DNA of 57,891 bases from Candidatus Woesearchaeota archaeon (GTDB lineage: Archaea > Nanobdellota > Nanobdellia > Woesearchaeales > DSVV01). Below, one piece after another: positions 41,943 to 52,773 of this stretch. The stretch is taken from positions 1 through 57,891 of the forward strand of contig JACRPI010000046.1 of the NCBI GenBank assembly GCA_016214075.1, in the 5' to 3' direction. Position numbers and translations under genes: made by a program. Each line of letters begins with the position of its first letter. Positions within the stretch are counted from its first letter, which is position 1. The notes below the pieces were generated by a model, which worked only from the letters and a program-made list of their open reading frames with translations, was not told the DNA's origin and made no database searches.

Positions 41943-43919
41943 TCACCCCAATCCCAACTGTTCCATAACCTTTTCTTTGTCAAATTCCTCGAGATTCTTG
42001 TACTCTTGTCCTGTTCCTAAATACAGAATTGGTTTCTTGGTGACATAGCCAATGGACAACGCCGCGCCGCCTTTTTCATCGACATCCGCTTTCGCGAGAA
42101 TAATCCCATCAATGCCTACTGCCTCATTGAACTTTCGCGCTTGATCAACACAATCATTTCCTGTAATCGCTTCACCAATGAAAATTTTGAAATCAGGCTT
42201 TGTGACACGGATGATCTTTTTCATCTCATCCATGAGATTGACATTGCTATGCAGTCGTCCTGCGGTGTCTATAAGGACACAATCAATGTTATGCGCTTGC
42301 GCGTATTTGATCGCGTCAAATCCTACTGCTGCTGGATCTGAACCATAGTCGTGCTTAATGAGCTTGACATTGAGCCTTGTCGTGTGCTCTTCTAATTGTT
42401 GGATTGCCGCTGCTCTGAAGGTGTCTCCTGCGGCAACAACACACGATAGATTATTGTCCTTGAGTTTCTGAATCATCTTTGCGATGGTTGTTGTTTTCCC
42501 TGATCCATTAATTCCGACAAAGACCACGATGTAGGGTTTCTTTTCTTTTATTTTTTCGATTAAATCCACTTGTTCAACGTCAAATGTCTGTTCTACAGAC
42601 TCTTTCAATGTTTTGAGAATGATTTCATTGATTTGTCCGCGAAGTATTTTCTTCTCGACAAGTTCTTTCTTGAGATTTTTTTTAATAAGGTCAATTACTT
42701 CTACAGCGACATTGTTTTCCAGCAACGCGACTTCAAGATCCCAGAAAAGTTCTTCGAATTTTTCTTCAGAAATAGATGTCTTGAAAATCGTGTCTTTGAG
42801 CAGTCCAAAAAATCCTGTTGTTTCTTCTTCAGGCTCTTCTTTTCCTTGTTCCTTTTTCTGCTCTTCCTTTTTTGCTTTCTGCTCTTTCTTTTGCTGTGCA
42901 GCTTCTTTTTTCAGCTGTTCTGCTTCTTTTTTACTTTCTTCTTTATGGTCTTTCTTATGTCCAACTGCTGTTGGTTTTTCCTGTAGTTCAAAGATTGTCT
43001 CTCCATCTTCTGTCTGTGTCACAACAGGAATTTTTTCTTCCTTCTCTTCTTCCTCTCTTATTTCAGGTTTTGTTTCTACTTCTTTGAACGCTTCTTCAAA
43101 CTCTTTGACTTCTGCTTCATTGACTTCAAACGCTTCTTTCTTTTGTTCTTCTTCCTTATGCGTAAACTTATCTTTTAATCGCGCAAAAAATCCTTTTTCT
43201 TCTTTCTTTTCTTCCTTCTGTTTTTGTTCTTCCTGCTCTTTCTTCTTCTTTTCGAGAAGCTCGTCAATCTCTTTTTCTCCTTCTTCTTCTCTCTTGTGCA
43301 TGTCAACTGCATGAATTTTTGCTTCTTCTTTTCTTTCTCTCTTCTCTTGCTCTATTTCTTCAACTTCTTTTTTTGGCTCTTCGATGATTTGTTTCTTTTC
43401 TTCCGCGATAACTTCAATGCCGTAGGTTTCATCAACATATCTTTCTTCTTTCTTTTCCTTGTGTCTTTGCTCTTTCTTTGCTTCTTCTTTTTTTGGAACA
43501 TGTTTCTTTTCAGCTTCCTTTTTTGCGTGCTCTTTTTGCTTTTCTTTGTGCTCTTTAGGGTGCTTTTTTTCTTCAATTTCTTTTTTCTTCTCTTCTCTCT
43601 TCTCTTGTTTTGTCTCTTCTGTTGTTTCCTTCTCTTTCTCACTTTCTTCTTCAGCTTCTTCTTTACTTTCTTCTTGCAGTTTTTCTTCAGAAATCTCCTC
43701 TTTCTCTTCTCCTGTAATTTTATCTTTTAATCGCGCAAAGAATCCTTTCTGCTTTTGCTCTTCTTTCTTTTTTTCTTCTTTTTTCTTCTCTTCTTTTATT
43801 TCTTCAACTATTGCTTTCTTTTCTTCTTCTGTTGGTTCCACTGTTTCTGTTGCTTTATCTACTTCTTTTGTTAACTTTTCAACAGTCTTCTTTAGTGTGT
43901 CTTTGAGAAAGCCAAACAT
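41943..43919 (-). CDS. ftsY: Signal recognition particle receptor FtsY with long charged N-terminus
   Basis: A 658-aa protein. The C-terminal 290 residues are the NG GTPase domain: G1 VGINGSGKTTTIAKM, ATDTFRAAA-equivalent AGDTFRAAAIQQLEEH, DTAGR, and the DEKGGAALSIGYVTKKPI segment. The N-terminal 370 residues are almost all Lys, Glu and Gln. Embedded are similar short modules: MFGFLKDTLKK (1), KGFFARLKDKITGEE (58), KGFFARLKDKFTHKE (242) and TGFFGLLKDTIFK (368). These may be repeated membrane-binding helices. FtsY docks ribosome-SRP complexes at the membrane. Confidence 0.95.
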   Translation of the reverse strand: MFGFLKDTLKKTVEKLTKEVDKATETVEPTEEEKKAIVEEIKEEKKKEEKKKEEQKQKGFFARLKDKITGEEKEEISEEKLQEESKEEAEEESEKEKETTEETKQEKREEKKKEIEEKKHPKEHKEKQKEHAKKEAEKKHVPKKEEAKKEQRHKEKKEERYVDETYGIEVIAEEKKQIIEEPKKEVEEIEQEKRERKEEAKIHAVDMHKREEEGEKEIDELLEKKKKEQEEQKQKEEKKEEKGFFARLKDKFTHKEEEQKKEAFEVNEAEVKEFEEAFKEVETKPEIREEEEKEEKIPVVTQTEDGETIFELQEKPTAVGHKKDHKEESKKEAEQLKKEAAQQKKEQKAKKEEQKKEQGKEEPEEETTGFFGLLKDTIFKTSISEEKFEELFWDLEVALLENNVAVEVIDLIKKNLKKELVEKKILRGQINEIILKTLKESVEQTFDVEQVDLIEKIKEKKPYIVVFVGINGSGKTTTIAKMIQKLKDNNLSCVVAAGDTFRAAAIQQLEEHTTRLNVKLIKHDYGSDPAAVGFDAIKYAQAHNIDCVLIDTAGRLHSNVNLMDEMKKIIRVTKPDFKIFIGEAITGNDCVDQARKFNEAVGIDGIILAKADVDEKGGAALSIGYVTKKPILYLGTGQEYKNLEEFDKEKVMEQLGLG

Positions 43920-43957
43920 GTTTTACCTCATTTTTTCCTTTTTATGCTTTTAGAGTC

Positions 43958-44434
43958 TTACTCTTCCTGATCTTTGGTCATCGCGTACAATTCCGCTTCA
44001 AGCTGCTGCTGATGCAGGATAAGCATTGTATGATTATTTGCCATTGTTTCTTTATACTTCTGGATTTCTTTTTCTTGTTTTTCCACAAGTGTAATCGCGT
44101 CTTTTATTGATTTTGGAACAACAACATTGTCGCCGACATTGACGAGGAGTTCATTGTTTTGTTTGATCTCTGCTTTAATGAAAATTCCCGCGCTAATCGG
44201 AACAAAAAGTTCACTGCCTATTTTTGTTTTTTCCATGCTTTCAATTGCTTCTTTTATTCCATTAAGATCTTCAATTTGTTTTTGCAATGTTTGATTTTGT
44301 TCTTCTACTTGCTTCATTTGCTGCTCAAGCACTTGATATTCCATATATTTTTCTTGAAGCGCGCTTTGGAGTTCTTCTTGCGTTATTTTCTTTTTGATTT
44401 CTTTGTTTTCACTTTTTGTTTCGTTTTTTTTCAT
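43958..44434 (-). CDS. pfdA: Prefoldin alpha subunit
   Basis: A 158-aa protein with two coiled coils flanking a central beta hairpin region (IGSELFVPISAGIFIKAEIK, then LLVNVGDNVVVPKSIKDA), typical of archaeal prefoldin alpha. It holds unfolded proteins for hand-over to a chaperonin. Extra charged residues extend the N-terminus by about 15. It lies between srp54 and ftsY on the same strand; a pfdA-ftsY neighbourhood is common in archaea. The rpl18a/LX gene often found with it is not seen here. Confidence 0.92.
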   Translation of the reverse strand: MKKNETKSENKEIKKKITQEELQSALQEKYMEYQVLEQQMKQVEEQNQTLQKQIEDLNGIKEAIESMEKTKIGSELFVPISAGIFIKAEIKQNNELLVNVGDNVVVPKSIKDAITLVEKQEKEIQKYKETMANNHTMLILHQQQLEAELYAMTKDQEE

Positions 44435-44514
44435 GATTTCACCGTTATCTTCACTTCTTGTTTTATTCTTTTATATTTTCTTTTTTGACCTTGATTGTTT
44501 TTTTAATTCCATAA

Positions 44515-44572
44515 TACCCCATTGCACTTTTGTGCAATGGGTCCCCCTGACATTTGGCTTTAGCAGGTGCGT
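44515..44572 (+). repeat. CCCATTGCAC palindrome repeat, copy 2
   Basis: TACCCC followed by the same 10-bp hairpin as copy 1 (loop TTTT), then TCCCCCTGACA and a distal GGTGCGT (44566-44572). The spacing between the tail and GGTGCGT is shorter than in copy 1. It lies in the gap between pfdA and srp54, downstream of srp54. Confidence 0.8.
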
Positions 44573-44614
44573 GTTTTCATTTTATCTGGCGACTATAGTG
44601 TCTGTTATTCAATC

Positions 44615-45985
44615 TCATTTTACTTGCAAATTCCCTAATCCAGGAATCTTTCCACCCATTCGCTTCATCATTTTTTCCATTGCTTTTGGTGTTCCTGCGC
44701 CGCCAAACATTTTTGTCATTTTTTTGGTCTGACGATACTGTTTGAGCAACTCATTTATCTCCTGCACTTCTGTGCCTGATCCCTTCGCAATTCGTGTCAT
44801 GCGCGGACTATCAATAACATCTGGATCCTCTAACTCTTTTTTCGTACAGGAGTTAAGGATAAACTTCCACTTCTTTAACTTTTCTTCCTGCACCGCGATC
44901 ATATCTTTCGGCAACTGTAGTTGACCCATACCAGGAATCATTTCCATCAACTTCCCCATGGAACCCATTTTACTGAGTGATTCCATCTGTTGATATAAGT
45001 CAATGAGATTGAATTTTCCACTGAGGAATTTTTTGCCCATATCCTCTGCTTCTTCTTCTGTAAACGCTTCTTTCGCTTTTTCCAGAAGCGCTTCTATATC
45101 TCCCATCCCTAAAAGTCTTCCCACGAAATTCTTTGGCTTAAACTCCTCAAACGCGTCAATCTTTTCTCCAACTCCAATGAACTTGACCGGCGCGCCTGTG
45201 ACTGAGCACGCAATCAACGCGCCTCCTCCTTTCGCAGTTCCGTCGAGTTTTGTAATAATAACTCCTGTGACTTTACAGGTTTCATGGAACGCGCGCGCTT
45301 GTCTTTCAGCCGCTTGTCCAATATCCGCGCTCATGACGAGCAATGTTTCATCTGGATTCACTAAAGCATTCATTTGCTTGAGTTCTTCAATAAGGTCTTC
45401 GCTCAGCGCGTCTCGTCCCGCAGTGTCCACAATGACGATGTTGTATTTTTGTAATTCCGGAAGAAATGTTTTGTAAATTTTTACTGGATCTTTTTCATTC
45501 TTGATTCCAAAAACATCGACATTAATCTGCGCCCCAAGTTGCTTGAGTTGTTCATACGCAGCAGGACGCCAGGTGTCTGTTTGGATTACCGCGACTTTGT
45601 TTCCCCGCTTTTGGAAGAATTTCGCGAGCTTTCCCGCTGTTGTTGTTTTCCCGTTTCCGAAAAGACCACAAAGCATGATGACATAGGGTTTTTTGTTGAC
45701 CTCTATTTTGTGTCCTTCTCCTCCTAAGAAATTCGCGAGTTCTTCATAGACAATGTTAATCAGATATTCTTTTTTTGTTAATCCTGGCGGAGGTTCTTGT
45801 TTGAGCGCGCGCTCTTTGATTTTATTGGAGAGCTCAAAGACTAATTTGACGTTGACGTCCGCTTGCAGAAGGGCACGCTGGATCTCTTTTACGAGTTCAT
45901 TGATAAGCTTTTCATCCACGAACATAGCGCCCGCTATCTTCGAGAGCGTTGCCTTTAGACTGTCCCCTAAGTTTTCTAAGACCAT
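44615..45985 (-). CDS. srp54: Signal recognition particle protein SRP54 (Ffh)
   Basis: A 456-aa GTPase that binds signal sequences and SRP RNA. N domain, then G1 LCGLFGNGKTTTAGKL, QTDTWRPAAYEQLKQL, DTAGRDAL and TKLDGTAKGGGAL. The C-terminal M domain is methionine-rich, with MTRIAKGSGTEVQEINELLKQY and a Gly/Met-rich end. The canonical G1 GxxGxGKT appears as GLFGNGKT. A CTTTAAAAAC element near 46003-46013 is centred about 25 nt upstream, so it probably starts the srp54-pfdA-ftsY series. Confidence 0.97.
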   Translation of the reverse strand: MVLENLGDSLKATLSKIAGAMFVDEKLINELVKEIQRALLQADVNVKLVFELSNKIKERALKQEPPPGLTKKEYLINIVYEELANFLGGEGHKIEVNKKPYVIMLCGLFGNGKTTTAGKLAKFFQKRGNKVAVIQTDTWRPAAYEQLKQLGAQINVDVFGIKNEKDPVKIYKTFLPELQKYNIVIVDTAGRDALSEDLIEELKQMNALVNPDETLLVMSADIGQAAERQARAFHETCKVTGVIITKLDGTAKGGGALIACSVTGAPVKFIGVGEKIDAFEEFKPKNFVGRLLGMGDIEALLEKAKEAFTEEEAEDMGKKFLSGKFNLIDLYQQMESLSKMGSMGKLMEMIPGMGQLQLPKDMIAVQEEKLKKWKFILNSCTKKELEDPDVIDSPRMTRIAKGSGTEVQEINELLKQYRQTKKMTKMFGGAGTPKAMEKMMKRMGGKIPGLGNLQVK

Positions 45986-46104
45986 GTCCTCTTAGAATCC
46001 TTAATTGTTTTTAAAGGTATTGATAGATTCCTATTCTTATTTTGATACTTTTAAGTGGTAAATTGGTCGCAATTTTTATAAAGCATATCCTATTTCTTTT
46101 CACT

Positions 46105-46722
46105 ATGGTAGATCCACTGAATTATGGTTATTTGGTTGCGTATCGCGCTCGCGCTCAAGCAGAAGGTCAAGAACCTGATCTTGAGGTTCTTCTTGTGCGA
46201 CGGCCCTATTTCAATTGGGTTACAGGATTTCCTTCAGAATTTCCTGGAGAGTGTATGTTTCCGGGTGGAAAATTCGATCCTTCTGATTATGTTCGTAATC
46301 AGCCTCTTCTTCTTCAAACCGCGATCCGCTATTTTCATAGTCAACTTCATTATTCAGGAGCTTTACTTAGACCATCTTATCTTCCTTCTCATGAAGAAAC
46401 AGTTTATGATGAATTTCGTCTTTGTCACTTTTTTGCTGTTCATGTTTCTAATCTTCCTGATACTCCTGACGCTCAGCGATCGGGTTTTTCTCTTCCATAC
46501 AGGTGGATGAAACCACAAGACGCGCTTGATTTTGCTCTCTCTCAAAGGTTATATGAAGGTTTTGCGAAAAGACAGCTTGCTACATTTCAAGAGCTTGGTC
46601 TTGGCGCTCCATCTTTGGGCACTGCTCGCGTTACTGAACGCGTTGTCTCTCCCGCAACAATAAAAATTCTTGAATATCTTTCTGATCATCCTAAAATTTA
46701 TCCCATTGAACTTCCTGAATAA
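46105..46722 (+). CDS. Degenerate Nudix-fold protein, paralogue 1
   Basis: A 205-aa protein. The segment FPGECMFPGGKFDPSDYVRN followed by LLLQTAIRYFHSQLHYSG aligns with a Nudix box, but the RExxEE core is RYFHSQ, so the catalytic glutamates are missing. The following region (ETVYDEFRLCHFFAVHVSN, then LPYRWMKPQDALDFA) fits the rest of a Nudix fold. It is probably a binding protein rather than an active hydrolase. The ATG at 46105 lies about 28 nt downstream of TTTTTATAAAG. A related gene follows after 19 nt. Confidence 0.65.
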   Translation: MVDPLNYGYLVAYRARAQAEGQEPDLEVLLVRRPYFNWVTGFPSEFPGECMFPGGKFDPSDYVRNQPLLLQTAIRYFHSQLHYSGALLRPSYLPSHEETVYDEFRLCHFFAVHVSNLPDTPDAQRSGFSLPYRWMKPQDALDFALSQRLYEGFAKRQLATFQELGLGAPSLGTARVTERVVSPATIKILEYLSDHPKIYPIELPE

Positions 46723-46741
46723 ACTGCTGCTTCGTGATACT

Positions 46742-47338
46742 ATGAAACCAACACTTCATCACCTCGCGCATCTTTGCGCGTATAGGGTTCTTGGCACTCC
46801 TGAAAATTCCACTATTGAAATTCTCCTCACGCGAAACCGTTTTTGGGACGCTGAAAAAAACAAGCCTCATGATTTTGCAGGAGAATGGATGTTTCCTTAT
46901 ACAGCGCATATACGTGGAGATAGTTCTCTTGGAAATACAGCTTCTCGCGCATTTCGCGAGCAGCTTGCTTATCAAGGAGTTTTTTATGATCTTTCTTTTC
47001 TTCGTTCTTACGATGTTGATTTTCATGATGGCAGGTATCATGAGGAATATTACGCCGCGCAACTTGATTCGCATCAGTTTGCTCTTCCAAATGATGGCGC
47101 TTTGATTGATTATCGATGGCTTTCTATCTCTGCCGCAGGTGAATATTTTTCTTCAGACGCGTTTAGCGTTGAACAACAGCGTGCGTTTAAGGAGCATGGG
47201 TTGAACGACTCCTGCCTTGGACCTTACGCACTCTTTGCTAGACAGATTCCCTTTCAAACCTGTGATGTTTTATTGCGGCTTCGTGAGATGCCTCATCTTC
47301 TTTATGCCATTCCTGTAGAAAGGGATAAACTTCGATAG
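46742..47338 (+). CDS. Degenerate Nudix-fold protein, paralogue 2
   Basis: A 198-aa protein related to its upstream neighbour: FAGEWMFPYTAHIRGDSSLG followed by TASRAFREQLAYQGVFYDLS mirrors that Nudix-like region, here with a REQLAYQG remnant instead of RExxEExG and no GG at the start of the box. YRWLSISAAGEYFSSDAF matches YRWMKPQDALDFALSQRL of the first protein. The pair looks like a tandem duplication that has diverged. The ligand is unknown. Confidence 0.65.
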   Translation: MKPTLHHLAHLCAYRVLGTPENSTIEILLTRNRFWDAEKNKPHDFAGEWMFPYTAHIRGDSSLGNTASRAFREQLAYQGVFYDLSFLRSYDVDFHDGRYHEEYYAAQLDSHQFALPNDGALIDYRWLSISAAGEYFSSDAFSVEQQRAFKEHGLNDSCLGPYALFARQIPFQTCDVLLRLREMPHLLYAIPVERDKLR

Positions 47339-47383
47339 TTTTTCCACAACTTATTTTAACTCTCTTTTCTTTTCATCCTGTTT

Positions 47384-48145
47384 ATGAAAATCCTTGCCCA
47401 TATTGAAATTGTTGATCTTGGTCTTTATTTTACCAAGCGTCAGCTTCTCGCAATTACTGATCTGCAGTTTGGCTATGAAGAATCGTTGAATAAAAAAGGA
47501 GTGCTTGTTCCCCGCTTTGCTCATCAAGAAATGCTGAAGCGCATGGAAGCAATGCTGCAACACTGTTGCATTCTTTCTCAAACAAAAAAAATCAACGCTG
47601 TTCTTGTCAATGGTGATTTCAAACATGAATTTGGGACCATTAGCGAAACAGAATGGAGGTATTGCATACGTTTTCTCAAACTTCTTCAAACATATGCTGA
47701 TACTATTATTTTAGTGAAAGGAAATCATGATACGATGCTTGATCCTATCGCAAAAACACGTGGGTTGGAAGTTGTAGATCACTATATTCTCAATGATGTT
47801 CTTTTTGTGCATGGAGATACGCTTCCCGCGTTGTTGTCTGATAAAAAAATTATGAAGAATATTTCGACTATTGTAATCGGGCATGAACATCCTGCAGTTG
47901 TGTTGTCACAATGGCCCCGCTCTGAAAAATACAAAGCATTTCTTTGTGGAACATGGAAGCGGAAGAAATTGATTGTCTTGCCTTCTTTTAATCAGTGCAC
48001 AGAAGGCACTGACGTGCTCAAAGAATATTTATTGAGCCCATTTTTGAAAGGAGCGGATCTTTCTTTGTTTGAGGCATTTCTTGTTGCGGACAAGCCGTAT
48101 TATTTTGGAAAGCTGGGGAATTTGAAGAAGAAAACGCAAACATGA
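47384..48145 (+). CDS. Calcineurin-like metallophosphoesterase
   Basis: A 253-aa protein with the metal-binding motifs of the superfamily: AITDLQFGYE (D-x-Q in place of the usual D-x-H), VNGDFKHEFG (GD), VKGNHDTM (GNHD), FVHGDTL and VIGHEHPAV (GHxH). This pattern resembles the archaeal ICC-type phosphoesterases. The replacement of the first histidine by glutamine is notable but not unknown in related archaeal proteins. The substrate is unknown. No Rad50/Mre11 context. Confidence 0.88.
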   Translation: MKILAHIEIVDLGLYFTKRQLLAITDLQFGYEESLNKKGVLVPRFAHQEMLKRMEAMLQHCCILSQTKKINAVLVNGDFKHEFGTISETEWRYCIRFLKLLQTYADTIILVKGNHDTMLDPIAKTRGLEVVDHYILNDVLFVHGDTLPALLSDKKIMKNISTIVIGHEHPAVVLSQWPRSEKYKAFLCGTWKRKKLIVLPSFNQCTEGTDVLKEYLLSPFLKGADLSLFEAFLVADKPYYFGKLGNLKKKTQT

Positions 48146-48185
48146 AGAATTTAAAAAAATAAATTAAAAAAACAAAAAAGAAGAA

Positions 48186-49412
48186 TTACTGTCCAGAACT
48201 ATACCCATCCCTATATCCTTTGATATAATCATCTCTATTATATCGGATGAGTTTTGTGTAATAAATTTCTTCTGGCTTTGTCACATATCTGTGTGTTTTC
48301 CATGTGTAGGTGTACGGATTGCTCGATGCACCTTTCTCTGCATCATACGTACCTACTTCAAACCCAATCTGATACACGTATTCTTCATCCGTGAGTTCTG
48401 CAGCAGTTTCATCCTCTTTCAATGCCATTGTGTAGCCTTCACGGTAGCCTTTGAGATAATTCTTCTCATCTGCCTGCGCTTGTTCTACATCCTGTTGTGA
48501 TACTCCTTCAGGAAGCGTATACCAATTCCGGTCATTTGCTTCGCCTGTGTCTGTGTATCTTGCATTTAAGATCCAGTCATAACTCAAGATTGTTTGCGGG
48601 TTGCTTCTTTTTCCGGCTTCCGCGTCCGCATACCCAAATTTATAGCCAACAGCATACGCGGCTTCTTTCTGCTCCGCAAGTGTTTGTTGCGACGCTAAGC
48701 TGCTTGATTGTCTTTGCGTTGTTTTTGCTGCTGTTTTTTCTTCGCTTGCGCTCGCTGCTGTTTTATACGCTTCATATCCTTCTTTATACTTCTTTGAGAA
48801 TGTTCCTCTATTTTCTCTGATCCATTCATAGACATCGCGAACATCTCTTGATTGATCTTTTGAAAGATCATACATAATCTTCAACGGTGTTTTGGAATTT
48901 CCTTTGCTTGCGTCTTCATATCCTATTTTGTACGCGAGATTTTCTACTCCTTTTGTTGTGTCTATTTCATCAAGATTCCATTTATTATACACAGATGTTG
49001 TAGAGCGTGTTTCTCCTGCATCTTCTTTAATGACATCATATTCTTCTAAAAAGTTGGAACTGACTGCTCTATCTCGCCCGTTTTTCGCGTCAACATATCC
49101 TTTGCTATATCCTGATGTGTAGCTTCCTTTATACAAATAGGCAAGTTCTGCTCCAAAATAATCAGGATCACTCTTACTGACTCGCTTGTATTTGTTTACA
49201 ATCGCATTTGGCGTCGATGCTCTCCCACGTGTATAATCATCATATCCATCTGTATATCCCCACGCGTACGTCACATCTTTGATAATGTTTCTTGATCGCA
49301 ACTCATTAACAGATTCATATTCCACCGCGAAAACGCTTTGCAACGCGAGAATAAGAAGTACTCCTAAAAGCGCGCTTGTTATGATTATTTTTTTTGTTTC
49401 TATTGTAACCAC
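48186..49412 (-). CDS. Exported GY-repeat protein, unknown function
   Basis: A 408-aa protein. An N-terminal signal peptide (IIITSALLGVLLILALQSVFA) precedes a domain built of irregular repeats with the pattern GY.DG or GYxDAxxG: WGYTDGYDDYTRG, GYSKGYVDAKNG, IGYEDASKG, VGYKFGYADAEAG, EVGTYDAEKG and KGYRDGYSSG. It is probably a secreted or surface repeat protein. The start is a GTG. A GATATAATATATAG TATA box near 49430-49443 places the mRNA start at or next to that GTG. It is divergent from the exported DsbA-like gene. Confidence 0.72.
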   Translation of the reverse strand: MVTIETKKIIITSALLGVLLILALQSVFAVEYESVNELRSRNIIKDVTYAWGYTDGYDDYTRGRASTPNAIVNKYKRVSKSDPDYFGAELAYLYKGSYTSGYSKGYVDAKNGRDRAVSSNFLEEYDVIKEDAGETRSTTSVYNKWNLDEIDTTKGVENLAYKIGYEDASKGNSKTPLKIMYDLSKDQSRDVRDVYEWIRENRGTFSKKYKEGYEAYKTAASASEEKTAAKTTQRQSSSLASQQTLAEQKEAAYAVGYKFGYADAEAGKRSNPQTILSYDWILNARYTDTGEANDRNWYTLPEGVSQQDVEQAQADEKNYLKGYREGYTMALKEDETAAELTDEEYVYQIGFEVGTYDAEKGASSNPYTYTWKTHRYVTKPEEIYYTKLIRYNRDDYIKGYRDGYSSGQ

Positions 49413-49540
49413 CCCAGTATTGGTATTGTTGACTATATATTATATCTATCACAAGGCGACCTTATATTTAAAGATTGTTGTGGGCGACGGGAGAACTCAA
49501 AACGCAATGTTTATATACTATTGTGCGTCTGAAACACCTC

Positions 49541-50326
49541 ATGCAAAAGAGGGGATTGCTTCTATCATTGATAGTATCTGTTCTAGTGTTCTCTCTTTTT
49601 TCTTCAGTAGTTTTCGCAAAACAAGTGGATATTACCAGCTACTGCGACGTTGCGCTTGAATCCTGCGCCGCGCAAGATCAGGCGTTAGAATTGCTTGTCC
49701 AAAAATATCCTCATGATCTTCGCGTTGATTATGTCTATTATTTTGATACTTCTGATGTACAAAGTTCTCTTGCGCAAATTGCGCTCGAATGCGCGAACAA
49801 ACAAAGCAAAAAGGATGTGTACAAAGCAGAACTTCAAAATAATTTGGATATAATTACCCGCGCTTCATTGAAAGAATACGCGGACAATGTGGGTCTTGCT
49901 TCCGCAAACTTCAGCTTTTGCTTAGATACTCAGGCGACCGCATGGGATGTTCTTGATCAGGTTGAAGAAGCAGAAGCTGATGGTGTTACCAGCGCTCCTT
50001 CTGTTCGGTTTAACATGGACATCTACCCTGGAAGTCAAACGTTCACTTCTCTTCATACGCTCGCGAAAGAATATCTCGGCTTAGACGCTCTTGATGCTTC
50101 GGAAGAAACAACTGAAGAAACAGTTTCAGATGTTGATGAAGCAGAAGAAGTGGCAGAAGAAGAAGCAGAGCCTTCTGTTGATCTCGAAGAAACATACAAT
50201 GGCGCTCCTGAAACAGCAGGCACTGCTGAAGAAGGACAAGAAGCATTGGATCAAATTGAACAACCTTTATTTTTCCGTGTCATTAGTCAAGTCAGAAATT
50301 GGCTTTTAGGCGTTTTTGGTTCTTAA
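49541..50326 (+). CDS. Exported DsbA/thioredoxin-like protein without a standard CXXC
   Basis: A 261-aa protein with a signal peptide (LLLSLIVSVLVFSLFSSVVFA). CDVALESCAAQDQALELLVQ, then PHDLRVDYVYYFDTSDVQSS, LAQIALECANKQSKKDVYKA and GLASANFSFCLDTQA follow the order seen in DsbA-like thiol oxidoreductases, and GVTSAPSVRFN resembles the cis-proline loop. The CPYC-type motif is replaced by C-x6-C. An acidic tail and a hydrophobic C-terminal helix follow (FFRVISQVRNWLLGVFG). A TTTATATAC TATA box (about 49509-49518) is 27 nt upstream. It shares a 128-nt divergent region with the GY-repeat gene. Confidence 0.6.
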   Translation: MQKRGLLLSLIVSVLVFSLFSSVVFAKQVDITSYCDVALESCAAQDQALELLVQKYPHDLRVDYVYYFDTSDVQSSLAQIALECANKQSKKDVYKAELQNNLDIITRASLKEYADNVGLASANFSFCLDTQATAWDVLDQVEEAEADGVTSAPSVRFNMDIYPGSQTFTSLHTLAKEYLGLDALDASEETTEETVSDVDEAEEVAEEEAEPSVDLEETYNGAPETAGTAEEGQEALDQIEQPLFFRVISQVRNWLLGVFGS

Positions 50327-50402
50327 TAATTCAGTACTTCCGATCTTTGATTTCGTTCATACTACCACAATATTTATAAATAAATGCCTTTTCTTGAATG
50401 AC

Positions 50403-50672
50403 ATGAAAATAAAAGTTCTTGAACAAAAGAAAAACAAGCTTCATCTTGAAGTTGAAACAGGACACACCTTCTGTAACGTACTCAGAAAAGAACTTTGGAA
50501 CGACAAAGACATGCACGTTTCAGGCTATTACACAGAACACATTCAAGTTGGTCATCCTCATTTTGTTATCGAAACAACAGACAAAGATTCTGTTGACGCT
50601 TTACGAGACGCTGTCAAACGGGTTAAAAAACAGAACGCTGGATTTTTAGATTCTTTTAATGAAGCGAAATAG
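50403..50672 (+). CDS. rpo11: DNA-directed RNA polymerase subunit Rpo11 (RpoL)
   Basis: An 89-aa protein that pairs with Rpo3 in RNA polymerase assembly. LHLEVETGHTFCNVLRKELW, then GYYTEHIQVGHPHFVIETTD and ALRDAVKRVKKQ match the archaeal RpoL/Rpb11 family, although the usual EDHT near residue 19 is ETGHT. An AATATTTATAAAT element lies about 28 nt before the ATG. The gene is 137 nt upstream of gyrB on the same strand. Confidence 0.92.
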   Translation: MKIKVLEQKKNKLHLEVETGHTFCNVLRKELWNDKDMHVSGYYTEHIQVGHPHFVIETTDKDSVDALRDAVKRVKKQNAGFLDSFNEAK

Positions 50673-50683
50673 ATCTTCTTTGA

Positions 50684-52720
<2,037 letters not shown>

Positions 52721-52773
52721 AAATACAATAACCTTTAAAACTACTCTTCTATTTTCTTACTTTTGGGTAGTAT

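Noticed and set aside
42570-43953. Several long plus-strand open frames opposite ftsY
   Set aside because: They are Phe/Ser/Leu-rich shadows of the Lys/Glu-rich N-terminus of FtsY.
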